Part shown: positions 50,793 to 58,858 of the stretch, piece after piece
Layout: each line of letters opens with the position of its first letter
How positions within the stretch are numbered: the first letter of the stretch is position 1
Assembly: GCA_964459095.1 (NCBI GenBank)
Contig: CAYWKL010000002.1
Location: forward strand, 22,412 to 86,411
Length of the DNA stretch: 64,000 bases
Source of the DNA: CAYWKL01 sp964459095
Lineage (GTDB): Bacteria; Patescibacteriota; Microgenomatia; Daviesbacterales; UBA10151
Direction of reading: 5' to 3'
Notes under the pieces: generated by a model
What the model was told of the DNA's origin: nothing
Databases searched by the model: none
What the model saw: only the letters and a program-made list of their open reading frames with translations
Position numbers and translations under genes: made by a program

Positions 50793-51571
50793 GTTTGCTG
50801 AATGCCATACTTGCTTATGCTGTCACCCTTAACACTTACTCCATAATATTTAGAGTTGTTGCCCAGCAGCCTTTGTATAACCTCTTCCTTAACGTCCTTC
50901 ACTCTCCAGTCTTTCAGATTGAGGGTAATTGAATGCAGCAGCTCCATCTCAAGAGTGCTTCCGCTTCCCTCGTAGCTGTTGAACAATCCAAAAAACAATC
51001 CCTTCCTTAATATGATAAACCCCTTCAAAATTTCTTCCCTCAGCTTCAGAATATCCTCACCTGAAATCCTGAAATAAAAAGTTATCAGGGCGTAATTGGA
51101 TGTGCAGTTTAAAACCTCTTTCTTCAAATCACCCATCTTAAATTTGTTCCTGAACCTCTTCCTGAAGTGTTCTACTGTCTCGGAATGCTTGGTATCTTCA
51201 GTAGGTATCATATCCTCATTTGAGAGAAGTGCTACCCTTATGTTCGCCTGCGAGTTATTGAGAAGCCCCTTCATGTTAGAATCAAACCTTCCTTCACATT
51301 CCAGCCTTAGCTCATCAGCATCTTCTTCGTCCAATTCAATATCATGCTCTTTGCAATATTGCTTTATGCTGTCTGTAACCCTCTCTGAGATGTACTCAAT
51401 GTTGGATTCATACAGCTCGTTCTCAACCTCATTAAGGCCGTCTTCCTCTATTATTACTTTCAGGACTTGCTCCTCGCTTAAGCTATCATTGTAATCCCAA
51501 TACATCTCCAAAGAGCCTTCTGATTCTAGCTCATCTGCTATCTTGGTTATGCTATGCTTTAACTGTTGCAT
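50762..51571 (-). CDS. Large hypothetical protein with internal tag (269 aa)
   Basis: Acidic helical N-terminal half, mixed C-terminal half. VKEEVIQRLLGNN near residue 232 is a tag copy. Its stop codon is contributed by the TnpB element. No family recognised. Confidence 0.6.
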   Translation of the reverse strand: MQQLKHSITKIADELESEGSLEMYWDYNDSLSEEQVLKVIIEEDGLNEVENELYESNIEYISERVTDSIKQYCKEHDIELDEEDADELRLECEGRFDSNMKGLLNNSQANIRVALLSNEDMIPTEDTKHSETVEHFRKRFRNKFKMGDLKKEVLNCTSNYALITFYFRISGEDILKLREEILKGFIILRKGLFFGLFNSYEGSGSTLEMELLHSITLNLKDWRVKDVKEEVIQRLLGNNSKYYGVSVKGDSISKYGIQQTYGLSRWQEW

Positions 51572-51713
51572 TATTATCTACCTCATTAAACTCAAAAGCA
51601 GTTACATCTTCATACTTGACACAATCTTCCAAGTATATTAGTAACTGTTCATAACAATCTTCCTCACTTTCTGCCTCAAGCATATCCTTAAAAGTTACAT
51701 TAAACTTTTTCAT
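51552..51713 (-). CDS. Small phage-type protein (53 aa)
   Basis: FNVTFKDMLEAESEEDCYEQLLIYLEDCVKYEDVTAFEF resembles a widespread small phage protein (beta strand, helix, helix). GGAGGTGAG lies upstream. Overlaps the next start. Confidence 0.6.
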   Translation of the reverse strand: MKKFNVTFKDMLEAESEEDCYEQLLIYLEDCVKYEDVTAFEFNEVDNNATVKA

Positions 51714-51728
51714 TTATCTCACCTCCTA

Positions 51729-52163
51729 TCATTTGCAAAACCTCTCGTCATTCAGGTAATCCTCCAATAATTGAATTGCAGAATCATAGTCATAAACAAC
51801 TTCACCCATATCCGAGTCAGCATAATTAGTTCCATGTTCAGTAAATATAACCTCAAACCAGTTATTCATCTCCCATTGAAAGCCATTCTTATCATTGACT
51901 TTCTTAAGGTCATTGTCTTTCTCTACCTTAAACCCAAAGCCACCATTATACTCTTCACCCTTCTGGAATATAACACCACTCTTGCCTCTTATCTTTATCT
52001 CACCGGTTGCTATCAGTTGCAGCTCCATTCCATTACCTGATTTAGCTTCAGCAATAATCCCATCATAAAAAAAGCTGTCAGTAACATTCTTGCCAAGCTT
52101 CTTCTGAACTATCTTTATATCTGTTCCCAACAACCGACTTATCACCTTCTCTTTAAGTTTCAT
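51729..52163 (-). CDS. Protein with N-terminal tag (144 aa)
   Basis: Opens MKLKEKVISRLLG, a tag copy. The rest is beta-rich (SFFYDGIIAEAKSGNGMELQLI). GGAGGCTAGG lies upstream. Confidence 0.55.
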   Translation of the reverse strand: MKLKEKVISRLLGTDIKIVQKKLGKNVTDSFFYDGIIAEAKSGNGMELQLIATGEIKIRGKSGVIFQKGEEYNGGFGFKVEKDNDLKKVNDKNGFQWEMNNWFEVIFTEHGTNYADSDMGEVVYDYDSAIQLLEDYLNDERFCK

Positions 52164-52372
52164 CCTAGCCTCCAATTACAGCAAGTGCAATTACCCCATC
52201 CTTCCTCATGATGCTTCTTGCAATAAGTATCGTGCCAAAAAGAAATATCATCACATTTCTTTATCATCTTGCCACCCATCTGCCTATTATAACCATCTAC
52301 AGTCTCTTGTGATGAAAAGTAACACATAGGTTTATTGGTTAGTCGAGAGATAACCCTTGCCTTGATTGACAT
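52160..52372 (-). CDS. Tag-bearing zinc protein (70 aa)
   Basis: Opens MSIKARVISRLTNK, a tag copy. CKKHH...CTCC near the end may bind zinc. Confidence 0.55.
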   Translation of the reverse strand: MSIKARVISRLTNKPMCYFSSQETVDGYNRQMGGKMIKKCDDISFWHDTYCKKHHEEGWGNCTCCNWRLG

Positions 52373-52375
52373 CTT

Positions 52376-52531
52376 TTAATCAACCTCTACTGCCTTCTTA
52401 TTCTTAATCAGTTGAAACCCACAACTTGAGCAATATATCAGTCCACCAACAAAGCCTTTAACACTTTCACCAAAATAAGCAGTATCTCCGCAATCATCAC
52501 ACAATACCCTACATAGATTTAACTTACTCAC
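52376..52531 (-). CDS. Zinc-ribbon mini-protein (51 aa), GTG start
   Basis: CDDCG and CSSCG pairs. AAAGGTGAG lies around the GTG. Unknown partner. Confidence 0.5.
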   Translation of the reverse strand: MSKLNLCRVLCDDCGDTAYFGESVKGFVGGLIYCSSCGFQLIKNKKAVEVD

Positions 52532-52536
52532 CTTTC

Positions 52537-52716
52537 TCACTCACCTACACTTTTAATATCTCCAAATTGCTTGCATACCCTACAATCAGGATTAAACCCT
52601 TCTGGAAACCCACATTCCTTACAGGCAAAACCCTTTATCTCCCCACATCTCCTGCAGGACATTTCTCCATCCAAATCCTTGTCCAACAAATCTCCGCACA
52701 AATTACAATCTACCAT
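52537..52716 (-). CDS. Triple-CxxC zinc protein (59 aa)
   Basis: CNLCG, CRRCG, CKEC and CRVC: two zinc ribbons in tandem. GAGAGGTGAAC lies upstream. Confidence 0.65.
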   Translation of the reverse strand: MVDCNLCGDLLDKDLDGEMSCRRCGEIKGFACKECGFPEGFNPDCRVCKQFGDIKSVGE

Positions 52717-52721
52717 TTAGT

Positions 52722-52898
52722 TCACCTCTCATTCAATGTTTCAGAAATAATCAAACCATTCTGGTCAAACTCTTGCCTATGGACTTTGACAGAGCCGCAT
52801 ACAGGGCATTGATAGGTAGCTTCGTACCATTCCTGCCTTGAGTCCTCATCAGTCAATGTCATAACTTCTGTATCCTCTTTACAAAATAGGGTTGCCAT
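52722..52898 (-). CDS. Zinc protein (58 aa)
   Basis: A single C near the N-terminus and CPVCG in the middle. Overlaps none. Unknown. Confidence 0.55.
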   Translation of the reverse strand: MATLFCKEDTEVMTLTDEDSRQEWYEATYQCPVCGSVKVHRQEFDQNGLIISETLNER

Positions 52899-53105
52899 TT
52901 ATATTACCCGTTCCAAATGCTCAACATCAAGAAGATAAAGAGTTTCCATAACTTTCTCCTTATCTTCTTCTTCAAAATTATAACCTTCCTTTAACATATC
53001 CCAAGCTTTATCTGCTACTTGTTCTTTGGTTAATTCGTTTGGGTCAAAATCCAATAAATCATAACAACCTAACTCTCCGTTATAATACAGGCATTCCTTA
53101 ACCAT
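52899..53105 (-). CDS. Acidic protein (68 aa)
   Basis: GGAGGGATTAGG lies before the ATG at 53105. Opens MVKECLYYNGELGCYD; helical and acidic. Confidence 0.5.
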   Translation of the reverse strand: MVKECLYYNGELGCYDLLDFDPNELTKEQVADKAWDMLKEGYNFEEEDKEKVMETLYLLDVEHLERVI

Positions 53106-53106
53106 C

Positions 53107-53223
53107 CTAATCCCTCCATTCATAGACTTCGACAGCAAATCTCTTCTCTTTCATTGATATTCCAATTGCTGCTATTGTTGCTAATGCCGCATTTATCGCA
53201 TATAATATTGTTGTTGAATACAT
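53107..53223 (-). CDS. Membrane peptide (38 aa)
   Basis: AGAGGAGG lies upstream. An Ala-rich hydrophobic helix precedes a basic end. Confidence 0.45.
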   Translation of the reverse strand: MYSTTILYAINAALATIAAIGISMKEKRFAVEVYEWRD

Positions 53224-53229
53224 TTTGTG

Positions 53230-53580
53230 CTACCTCCTCTTCACCTCAATTCCGCTCATCTCCAAATCCCTAACCATCAGATTGTACTTTCTGCAATCTT
53301 CAATCTGCTTCTGCTTCTCTTCCTGCTCGGCTTTCCACTTAAGGTTATATTCTCTGCATTCCTTTAGCTTCCTCTCATCTTCTGCTTTCTTCCTTAAGTT
53401 GTACTCCCGGCATTTGGCTATCTCCAAATCTCTGGCTCTTTGCGCCTTCAACTCATTAACCCTTTCATCAACCAAAACCCTGACAGATACAAGTTTGCCG
53501 TCATGCATCTCAAACTCTTCGTCTGGCTTGGTTGTGCCGTACCTCCTGTACAGCTCCTTCTTCTCTTCCAATGTTTGCAT
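53230..53580 (-). CDS. Helical protein with 'CRxYNL' repeats (116 aa)
   Basis: Three repeats: AKCREYNLRKK, KECREYNLKWK and EDCRKYNLMVR, in a long charged helix. The same unit recurs in the gene at 61841-62050. GAGGTGATACC lies upstream of the ATG at 53580. Confidence 0.6.
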   Translation of the reverse strand: MQTLEEKKELYRRYGTTKPDEEFEMHDGKLVSVRVLVDERVNELKAQRARDLEIAKCREYNLRKKAEDERKLKECREYNLKWKAEQEEKQKQIEDCRKYNLMVRDLEMSGIEVKRR

Positions 53581-53601
53581 TGGTATCACCTCATTCATTT
53601 A

Positions 53602-53820
53602 TTATTGAGTTCCGTAACCAGAATAACCTGCATGACCTTTAGGTTTATATTTCTTATTATATAACCTAATTCTTCTTATTGTCTTATATTGTAATTCCTT
53701 AATCTCACTCTTTGTCAAAATTATGAATCTGTCTTTAAACAAATCATCTGGATACAACTCGTGTTCCAAATTTACTTGAATAAATTTAGAATCCCACTTC
53801 TTCTCTAAATTTGTTGGCAT
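53602..53820 (-). CDS. Basic protein (72 aa)
   Basis: GAGGTGAATGTT lies upstream of the ATG at 53820. Basic helix (YKTIRRIRLYNKKYK) and Gly/Tyr-rich end. Confidence 0.5.
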   Translation of the reverse strand: MPTNLEKKWDSKFIQVNLEHELYPDDLFKDRFIILTKSEIKELQYKTIRRIRLYNKKYKPKGHAGYSGYGTQ

Positions 53821-53831
53821 AACATTCACCT

Positions 53832-53975
53832 CTATTCTTCTGTATCATGCACTGATGTTATTTGAAATTCTGCCCCGCTTCTTTTCAAAGCATTATAAGC
53901 ATCATTAGTAGCTTCATCCTCATCGTTTGCAGTAACAAATATCTTCCCTTCAAAATATACTTCAAACTCTTTCAT
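53832..53975 (-). CDS. Small alpha/beta protein (47 aa)
   Basis: FEVYFEGKIFVTANDEDEATNDAYNAL is like small phage proteins with one strand-helix unit. GAGG lies upstream. Confidence 0.55.
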   Translation of the reverse strand: MKEFEVYFEGKIFVTANDEDEATNDAYNALKRSGAEFQITSVHDTEE

Positions 53976-53981
53976 AGTGAT

Positions 53982-54230
53982 TTACCTCAATTTCTTGAAT
54001 TTCTTGTAAAGCATACCAAACGCTTCTGCAATCCTATCATATTCATTATCATCAATCTCACCCATTTCATGCTTCTGTTTCCAGATAGCCCCCACTTCTT
54101 TGATTTCGTCTTCAGTCAAAACTTTAGCTTCCTCAAAACTATCCTCCACATTCCCATGAGGGCATTGTTCATCCTCTGCCCCTATTATGAAAAACTCACC
54201 ACACTCGTTGCACATCTCTCTTGTTCCCAT
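53982..54230 (-). CDS. Zinc protein (82 aa)
   Basis: CNECGEFF...CPHG, then an acidic helix. The start at 54230 follows GAGGTGAATGAA. Confidence 0.55.
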   Translation of the reverse strand: MGTREMCNECGEFFIIGAEDEQCPHGNVEDSFEEAKVLTEDEIKEVGAIWKQKHEMGEIDDNEYDRIAEAFGMLYKKFKKLR

Positions 54231-54240
54231 TTCATTCACC

Positions 54241-54405
54241 TCACTTAATCTTCTTAAAAGCATTGAGTAGAAAACAAACTACCCTAATCACTTCAGTATT
54301 GCTTGCCTTGCTCTCAACAATCAAATTGAATATGTTGTCTTTCAGATGCTTCTCTCTCTCAGTCAATACCTTGAGAGATTCTTTGGATGATGGTTTGTCT
54401 GCCAT
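54241..54405 (-). CDS. Small helical protein (54 aa)
   Basis: Basic/acidic helices (LTEREKHLKDNIFNLIVE). Unknown. Confidence 0.5.
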   Translation of the reverse strand: MADKPSSKESLKVLTEREKHLKDNIFNLIVESKASNTEVIRVVCFLLNAFKKIK

Positions 54406-54407
54406 CT

Positions 54408-54668
54408 TCAATACTCCACATATTCATTGTTAGTGAAATCCCAGTCTTTAACTTCACAATTTACACAATAAGGCTTGTTGCTGCAGCCATCGCCCTCTCC
54501 CTTAATGTAGCTCTTCGTCTTGGCATCCCAATCCCAAAACAAATCAACATCCTGCGTCTCTTGTATCCTGTCCAAAGGCTTCTCGCAATGAATGCAGTAT
54601 GGCTGCCTGCCTTCCTTAAATGCCATGTTAAACTCCTCTTCTTGGGTTTCTCCTAATGTTGGTTTCAT
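54408..54668 (-). CDS. Zinc protein (86 aa)
   Basis: CIHC...CVNC form the site; WDWDAKTKSY in between. Acidic ends. Confidence 0.55.
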   Translation of the reverse strand: MKPTLGETQEEEFNMAFKEGRQPYCIHCEKPLDRIQETQDVDLFWDWDAKTKSYIKGEGDGCSNKPYCVNCEVKDWDFTNNEYVEY

Positions 54669-54970
54669 CCTAATCCCTCCACAAATTCATAGACTTCATC
54701 GTGCTCCTCTTCAGTAAGCACTTTATCCTTATCCACTACATCTATCTCAAACTCATAATCATTGAATAGTGCATCCTGCTTGTTATATTTCTCTACTCTA
54801 ACTACTTTCTTATTTATCTCAATATCAAACAATTCAGCAGTTTCTGTATAAGATACTCTCCTGCTTATTAGCTTTGGTTCTGTCATCTCCTTAACAAACT
54901 CCTCACCACAATCTTTGCAATAGCTCTTTGTATCATCCACTCTATCTATGTTGTAGTGTTTGCAATTCAT
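54665..54970 (-). CDS. Zinc protein (101 aa)
   Basis: CKHYN...CKDCG near the start, followed by an acidic alpha/beta part. ATGA into the next gene. Confidence 0.55.
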   Translation of the reverse strand: MNCKHYNIDRVDDTKSYCKDCGEEFVKEMTEPKLISRRVSYTETAELFDIEINKKVVRVEKYNKQDALFNDYEFEIDVVDKDKVLTEEEHDEVYEFVEGLG

Positions 54971-54976
54971 ATTTAT

Positions 54977-55084
54977 TCACCTCCTCTTATTCTTAACTTC
55001 AAACTCAATACCACTAAGCCAAAAGCTATCTCCTATGGCAAAGTCATCTTCCTTTAATGCGTGCTCAAATTCTTCAAGTTCCAT
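54977..55084 (-). CDS. Small acidic protein (35 aa)
   Basis: GGTGAGGTGAGG lies upstream. FAIGDSFWLSGIEFEVKN resembles small phage proteins of unknown role. Confidence 0.5.
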   Translation of the reverse strand: MELEEFEHALKEDDFAIGDSFWLSGIEFEVKNKRR

Positions 55085-55095
55085 CTTACCTCACC

Positions 55096-55224
55096 TCACC
55101 AATTTAATCCGCTTAATTTCCTTCCTACTCTTGCCAGCTCTTTTACATATTTACCAAATTCTTTTCTATCTTTAAAATTATCAATCGTAATAATCATATC
55201 CTCTTCATTAACTTTAACTTCCAT
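55096..55224 (-). CDS. Small basic protein (42 aa)
   Basis: Opens with beta strands (VKVNEEDMIITI), then a basic helix. AAGGGTG lies upstream. Confidence 0.5.
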   Translation of the reverse strand: MEVKVNEEDMIITIDNFKDRKEFGKYVKELARVGRKLSGLNW

Positions 55225-55229
55225 AGGTA

Positions 55230-55595
55230 TCACCCTTCTCCATATTGTTCATACTCTCTTGTCGTTACAGCATCATTCAGAATCTTCTGGCACTCCAACA
55301 ATCTCTTTCTAATTGTTGGCAAACATTCCAATATCTCCTCATTGCTTAACGCTAAATCTTCCAGAATATTATCAACATGGTCAAACAACAATACTTTATC
55401 TTTGGGATTTAATTCCAATTTTCCCATCAATAGCTGCTGTGCATATTCTCCAACCTTATCAGAAAACGCAGCAAAATCCCAATCCTTCTCTGGCTCTCCC
55501 ATAAACAATTCCAAATGGATAATACCATCCCTTACATCCAGCTTGAATGTTTCTGTTTCACTTTCTCCTATGTTTCCATGATGTTCTATTGGCAT
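55230..55595 (-). CDS. Hypothetical protein (121 aa)
   Basis: GAGGTGATATTT lies before the ATG at 55595. Beta-rich N-terminus with helical acidic C-terminus. No family recognised. Confidence 0.55.
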   Translation of the reverse strand: MPIEHHGNIGESETETFKLDVRDGIIHLELFMGEPEKDWDFAAFSDKVGEYAQQLLMGKLELNPKDKVLLFDHVDNILEDLALSNEEILECLPTIRKRLLECQKILNDAVTTREYEQYGEG

Positions 55596-55600
55596 AAATA

Positions 55601-55813
55601 TCACCTCGTTTCTTCCATCTCTTTACCACAATCATAACAGCTTACTACATTCTCAAATTCCTTATTTAAGATGTCAAAAAATGTAGGTGTGCCTTTATCT
55701 TCTATAAACTCCCCATCAACAGAACTATAAACACTATCATGCGGAAGATAATCAGTTGTTACGCACTTCTTACTTTTGTTTCCACATTTACATTTAAATT
55801 TCATCTTCTCCAC
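55601..55813 (-). CDS. Zinc protein (70 aa)
   Basis: CKCGNKSKKC near the start and CYDCG near the end. Unknown partner. Confidence 0.6.
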   Translation of the reverse strand: MEKMKFKCKCGNKSKKCVTTDYLPHDSVYSSVDGEFIEDKGTPTFFDILNKEFENVVSCYDCGKEMEETR

Positions 55814-55814
55814 C

Positions 55815-55961
55815 TCATTTATTCCCGTTCACTTCATCCAACTCGGCAAGAACCTTGCTGGCAATCTCTTCTGTCTCGTCGCCATCAAGAGCTTCCTCTT
55901 TCCACAGGTCGCCTATTGAACTGATAAATTTCTCAATCTCTTGGTCTATGTTGCGTCTCAT
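55815..55961 (-). CDS. Acidic helical protein (48 aa)
   Basis: One long acidic helix pair (DQEIEKFISSIGDLWKEE). Unknown. Confidence 0.5.
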   Translation of the reverse strand: MRRNIDQEIEKFISSIGDLWKEEALDGDETEEIASKVLAELDEVNGNK

Positions 55962-55963
55962 TA

Positions 55964-56146
55964 TTAATCACTCTCCTCATAACCACTTATATCAATACTA
56001 TTATCCAAGCAGAAGTCATATACATCATCAGTATCCATCTGCCCTATCGTAGTGTTCAAGTCCCTTGCAAACGCAAGAAAACTTTCCTTGAACTTCTCAT
56101 CTTTGCACAAGTCATTCTTAACTTCATCCCAATCTACCTTTCCCAT
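55964..56146 (-). CDS. Acidic protein (60 aa)
   Basis: WDEVKNDLCKDEKFKESFLAFARD; no family recognised. Confidence 0.5.
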   Translation of the reverse strand: MGKVDWDEVKNDLCKDEKFKESFLAFARDLNTTIGQMDTDDVYDFCLDNSIDISGYEESD

Positions 56147-56157
56147 GTCGGTTCACC

Positions 56158-56421
56158 TCAAATCAATATATTCCATTCTGGAGTATTAGGTACACAACTT
56201 TCACTTACTACTATCGGGTATTGCTTTGGGTTATCTTCTTTCACAAGATAAGTTCTGCCCCATAATACATCTCTAGTAGTGCTTGAGTTCTTTGCAAGAA
56301 TTATAGCCTCTTTCTTGCCTTTCTTCATTGCTATAACCACTCCCCTCTGCCCTTCCCCGCATGGTGCAATAAACTTATTAACCCTTTCACTTCCTTCTGG
56401 ATTATCTCCAACATATATCAT
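56158..56421 (-). CDS. Hypothetical protein (87 aa)
   Basis: Beta-rich with Gly (GDNPEGSERVNKFIAPCGEGQ). GAGGTG lies upstream. Confidence 0.5.
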   Translation of the reverse strand: MIYVGDNPEGSERVNKFIAPCGEGQRGVVIAMKKGKKEAIILAKNSSTTRDVLWGRTYLVKEDNPKQYPIVVSESCVPNTPEWNILI

Positions 56422-56432
56422 CTTAGTTCACC

Positions 56433-56618
56433 TCAAATCTTTTGATATACTTCTTGAAATTCATTATCATAAAATTCCATAACACATACAGGCTTCCATC
56501 CTGTTTTATATCTATCCTCATCATTAGCCTCTTGGATGTAAGTGTCATAGGCATCCAATAATGCTATCAGTTCTTCCTTGCTCAACCCTTCTAATTCCTT
56601 GCGTATGTCGTTTGCCAT
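56433..56618 (-). CDS. Acidic helical protein (61 aa)
   Basis: Opens MANDIRKELEGLSKEELIALL. The start at 56618 follows GAGGTGGATAAA. Confidence 0.5.
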   Translation of the reverse strand: MANDIRKELEGLSKEELIALLDAYDTYIQEANDEDRYKTGWKPVCVMEFYDNEFQEVYQKI

Positions 56619-56628
56619 TTTATCCACC

Positions 56629-56832
56629 TCATAACCTAAACTTCTCCCTTACAGATGCCTGTTCATTAAAGTCTAAAGCATCTATCTTATTATTATCGTG
56701 CAACTTCCATAATTTATCCAAATCAAACTTATCCACACATACATCACATAATTGTATATCCCTCTCCTGCAGGAATTTATTCTTACATTCCAAGCAAGTA
56801 GCTTCGTTGTCTTCCACTATCAACCACCTCAT
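56629..56832 (-). CDS. Zinc protein (67 aa)
   Basis: CLECKNKF...CDVCVDKF, one zinc site. The start could also be a GTG 15 bases inside. Confidence 0.55.
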   Translation of the reverse strand: MRWLIVEDNEATCLECKNKFLQERDIQLCDVCVDKFDLDKLWKLHDNNKIDALDFNEQASVREKFRL

Positions 56833-57083
56833 TCAAATCTAATCATATCAAAAACTTTCTTCTTGTATTCCTTAATTTTATCAGTAGTATGCTTAAACTG
56901 CTCTATGGTTATCTCATTCTTTAAAACTTTATCAATAGCCTCTATCTTATCGTCATTGGGCTTCAGAAACAAATTATACAAATGTTCTTTCTGCTTCAAT
57001 AGGTTATTCATCAACTTCAGCATATCAGCCTTAAACTTACGCCTCTCCTCAATCGATAGCTGGTTGTAATGATTAACTGCCAT
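56829..57083 (-). CDS. Basic helical protein (84 aa)
   Basis: GGAGATAAATTAAG lies upstream of the ATG. All helical (LLKQKEHLYNLFLKPND). No family recognised. Confidence 0.55.
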   Translation of the reverse strand: MAVNHYNQLSIEERRKFKADMLKLMNNLLKQKEHLYNLFLKPNDDKIEAIDKVLKNEITIEQFKHTTDKIKEYKKKVFDMIRFE

Positions 57084-57316
57084 CTTAATTTATCTCCTGC
57101 AACATTTTCATTTCCTTGTCGTTGTAAAGCATCATAACATTCCTTACAAGGCAACACACCAAGCAACCTATTGACTACTTTCTGTTTTGTGCTCATCTGC
57201 CCCCTATCATCCCTCAAAGGTTCGTCACGAAAATCAAGCCTTACATCTTTCACGTTCAGCTTTCTTTCCCCCAGCAATCTTTTAAAGTCCTTTAGCTCAA
57301 ATATCTCTTCTTTCAT
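57017..57316 (-). CDS. Protein with internal tag, overlapping its neighbour (up to 99 aa)
   Basis: FELKDFKRLLGERKLNVKD, then STKQKVVNRLLGVLP (tag copy), then CKECYDAL. It overlaps the next gene by 67 bases, which is unusual here. A -1/+1 shift near 57150 would end it just before that start, so the true end is uncertain. Confidence 0.45.
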   Translation of the reverse strand: MKEEIFELKDFKRLLGERKLNVKDVRLDFRDEPLRDDRGQMSTKQKVVNRLLGVLPCKECYDALQRQGNENVAGDKLRWQLIITTSYRLRRGVSLRLIC

Positions 57317-57326
57317 CTTATCCCTC

Positions 57327-57509
57327 TTAAAGTGAGTTTAATAATTTTGATAAATCAAATTCTGAATTATTTATTCTTATAGCTAACCTTTCTAATTTAA
57401 TCTTTAGTTTCTCCTCTTCTTTGGTTCCCTTATCATATTCTTCATTTAAAGCTTTTAATTGTTCTCTTAGCTTCCTAATTTCCTTAACCTTTTGAATTTC
57501 TTTTTTCAT
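57327..57509 (-). CDS. Coiled-coil protein (60 aa)
   Basis: KEIQKVKEIRKLREQLKAL heptads. ATGA overlap with the nucleotidyltransferase gene. Confidence 0.55.
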   Translation of the reverse strand: MKKEIQKVKEIRKLREQLKALNEEYDKGTKEEEKLKIKLERLAIRINNSEFDLSKLLNSL

Positions 57510-58333
57510 CTTATTACAATCCTCCTAAGCTCCTCATCCAAAACAGCATCGGTTACGCTTTTCTTTCTAATTATCTCATCTTCATTCTTCAGGAAACTTT
57601 CTATGTAACCATCGATATGCACTATGTTCTCTATTATCTCTTTTTCCTTGCCCATCTTTTTTAAGCATATCATATCCCCTAATCTCTTGAGAACCCAGAC
57701 AGGAACAAATTCCTTTACTACTGGCAACTTAGGAAACTCTGCTTTCTTTAGCAGTGGGTTAATCATATTTATTGTTTCGGTGAAATCAATCGGCGGAACA
57801 GTTTTATGGTAAACTACCCATTTGCTGTTCAAAAGTCCACGCATGGCATACAGATACTTCTTATAAGTTACTTCAGTTCCACTTTTTAAGTATTTAAGAT
57901 AGTTTTGTCGTGCCATGGAGCGATAATGATGATACAACGCGATTGGGTTGAAGTGATTGGTGGCATAATCTACCCAAACTTGACTTCTTTTTTCATAATA
58001 CACAATATCTGAGGTAAGCCATTCTATCACAGTCGGGTTGGAAGAAGAAAGCATCTTGCTGAACTTGAAAATGTCAAATCCACAAAAATCCAAATAGCAT
58101 CCTTCTTGTCCCATTGGACTCCCTTCTTTATCATAATGGGCAGTAATCACATCATCTGATTTGCTGATTTTGATGTATTCCCTAAGCGGTCTCACAAATA
58201 CAAACCTTACATCATAATCGCTGTCCTTGCTGCTCAATCTCCAAGCCCTGCTGCCATTCTCGATGGCAAATAGGATTTTTATGTTTTTATCTTTCTCGAG
58301 TTGTTTAAGATTCCTTTTGATTATTTTTTTCAT
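57506..58333 (-). CDS. Nucleotidyltransferase (RlaP/YcgL-like, pol-beta superfamily)
   Basis: ENGSRAWRLSSKDSDYDVRFVFV is the GS...DxD site of the pol-beta fold. The rest fits the RlaP-type family (about 250-280 aa) associated with RNA repair. The start at 58333 is chosen because a 43-codon zinc gene (58344-58475) occupies the upstream part of the open frame. 275 aa. Confidence 0.7.
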   Translation of the reverse strand: MKKIIKRNLKQLEKDKNIKILFAIENGSRAWRLSSKDSDYDVRFVFVRPLREYIKISKSDDVITAHYDKEGSPMGQEGCYLDFCGFDIFKFSKMLSSSNPTVIEWLTSDIVYYEKRSQVWVDYATNHFNPIALYHHYRSMARQNYLKYLKSGTEVTYKKYLYAMRGLLNSKWVVYHKTVPPIDFTETINMINPLLKKAEFPKLPVVKEFVPVWVLKRLGDMICLKKMGKEKEIIENIVHIDGYIESFLKNEDEIIRKKSVTDAVLDEELRRIVIR

Positions 58334-58343
58334 TCTATCATCT

Positions 58344-58475
58344 TTAGAGTAAGATGAGGATACCGCATTTACACCTTTTTTCATAGTTATATCTATAAGC
58401 AGGATTATAATGGAAAGTAAATATCCTATGACCTCTCCCACACTTTTCACAGATAATCAATTTAAACGGATTCAT
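58344..58475 (-). CDS. Zinc-ribbon mini-protein (43 aa)
   Basis: CEKCGRGHRI...CKCGIL. ATGA overlap with YopX 3, ending 10 bases before the nucleotidyltransferase start. Confidence 0.6.
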   Translation of the reverse strand: MNPFKLIICEKCGRGHRIFTFHYNPAYRYNYEKRCKCGILILL

Positions 58476-58858
58476 TTTATTAACTCCGGATTTTCATAAA
58501 TGTTGCCGATAACCTCTCTCCAATCTAAATTTGAACCAAACATAAATTGGGGTAGCTGTCTAATATCTTCAATAACAATTTCATGCATATCTTCTCCATC
58601 ATGCCTTGAGCATAACACAATATCCCCTTCATAAATCTCTTTTCCATTCTTGTCTTTAAGTCCTGTATATTGCATAAATATATCCCCATCTATTGTAGAA
58701 GCTAAAAGTTCTTTCTTTGGGTAACCAGATGTAGCAAAGAATGAAAGTTCAGATTTAAAAAGTCTATCAACTCCAATTTGAATCCAATAAAAGGTATCAC
58801 ACAATACCCTCATGACCTTATTCTTTTTATTCCAAGCCCTGAATTTTATTTCTCTCAT
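58472..58858 (-). CDS. YopX-family protein 3
   Basis: MREIKFRAWNKKNK, MQYTGLKDKNGKEIYEGDIV and ending IGNIYENPEL. The start at 58858 follows GGAGGAAAA. The C-terminal half is DNA-identical to YopX 2; see the 176-bp repeat. 128 aa. Confidence 0.85.
   Translation of the reverse strand: MREIKFRAWNKKNKVMRVLCDTFYWIQIGVDRLFKSELSFFATSGYPKKELLASTIDGDIFMQYTGLKDKNGKEIYEGDIVLCSRHDGEDMHEIVIEDIRQLPQFMFGSNLDWREVIGNIYENPELIK
58482..58657. repeat. 176-bp exact direct repeat, second copy
   Basis: Same run of bases as 43767-43942; the copies diverge abruptly outside it, as expected from conversion of a gene part. Confidence 0.85.

Noticed and set aside
57506..58450. Longer form of the nucleotidyltransferase starting at 58450
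   Set aside because: Its first 39 codons overlap a separate zinc-ribbon gene (58344-58475) with better coding signs.
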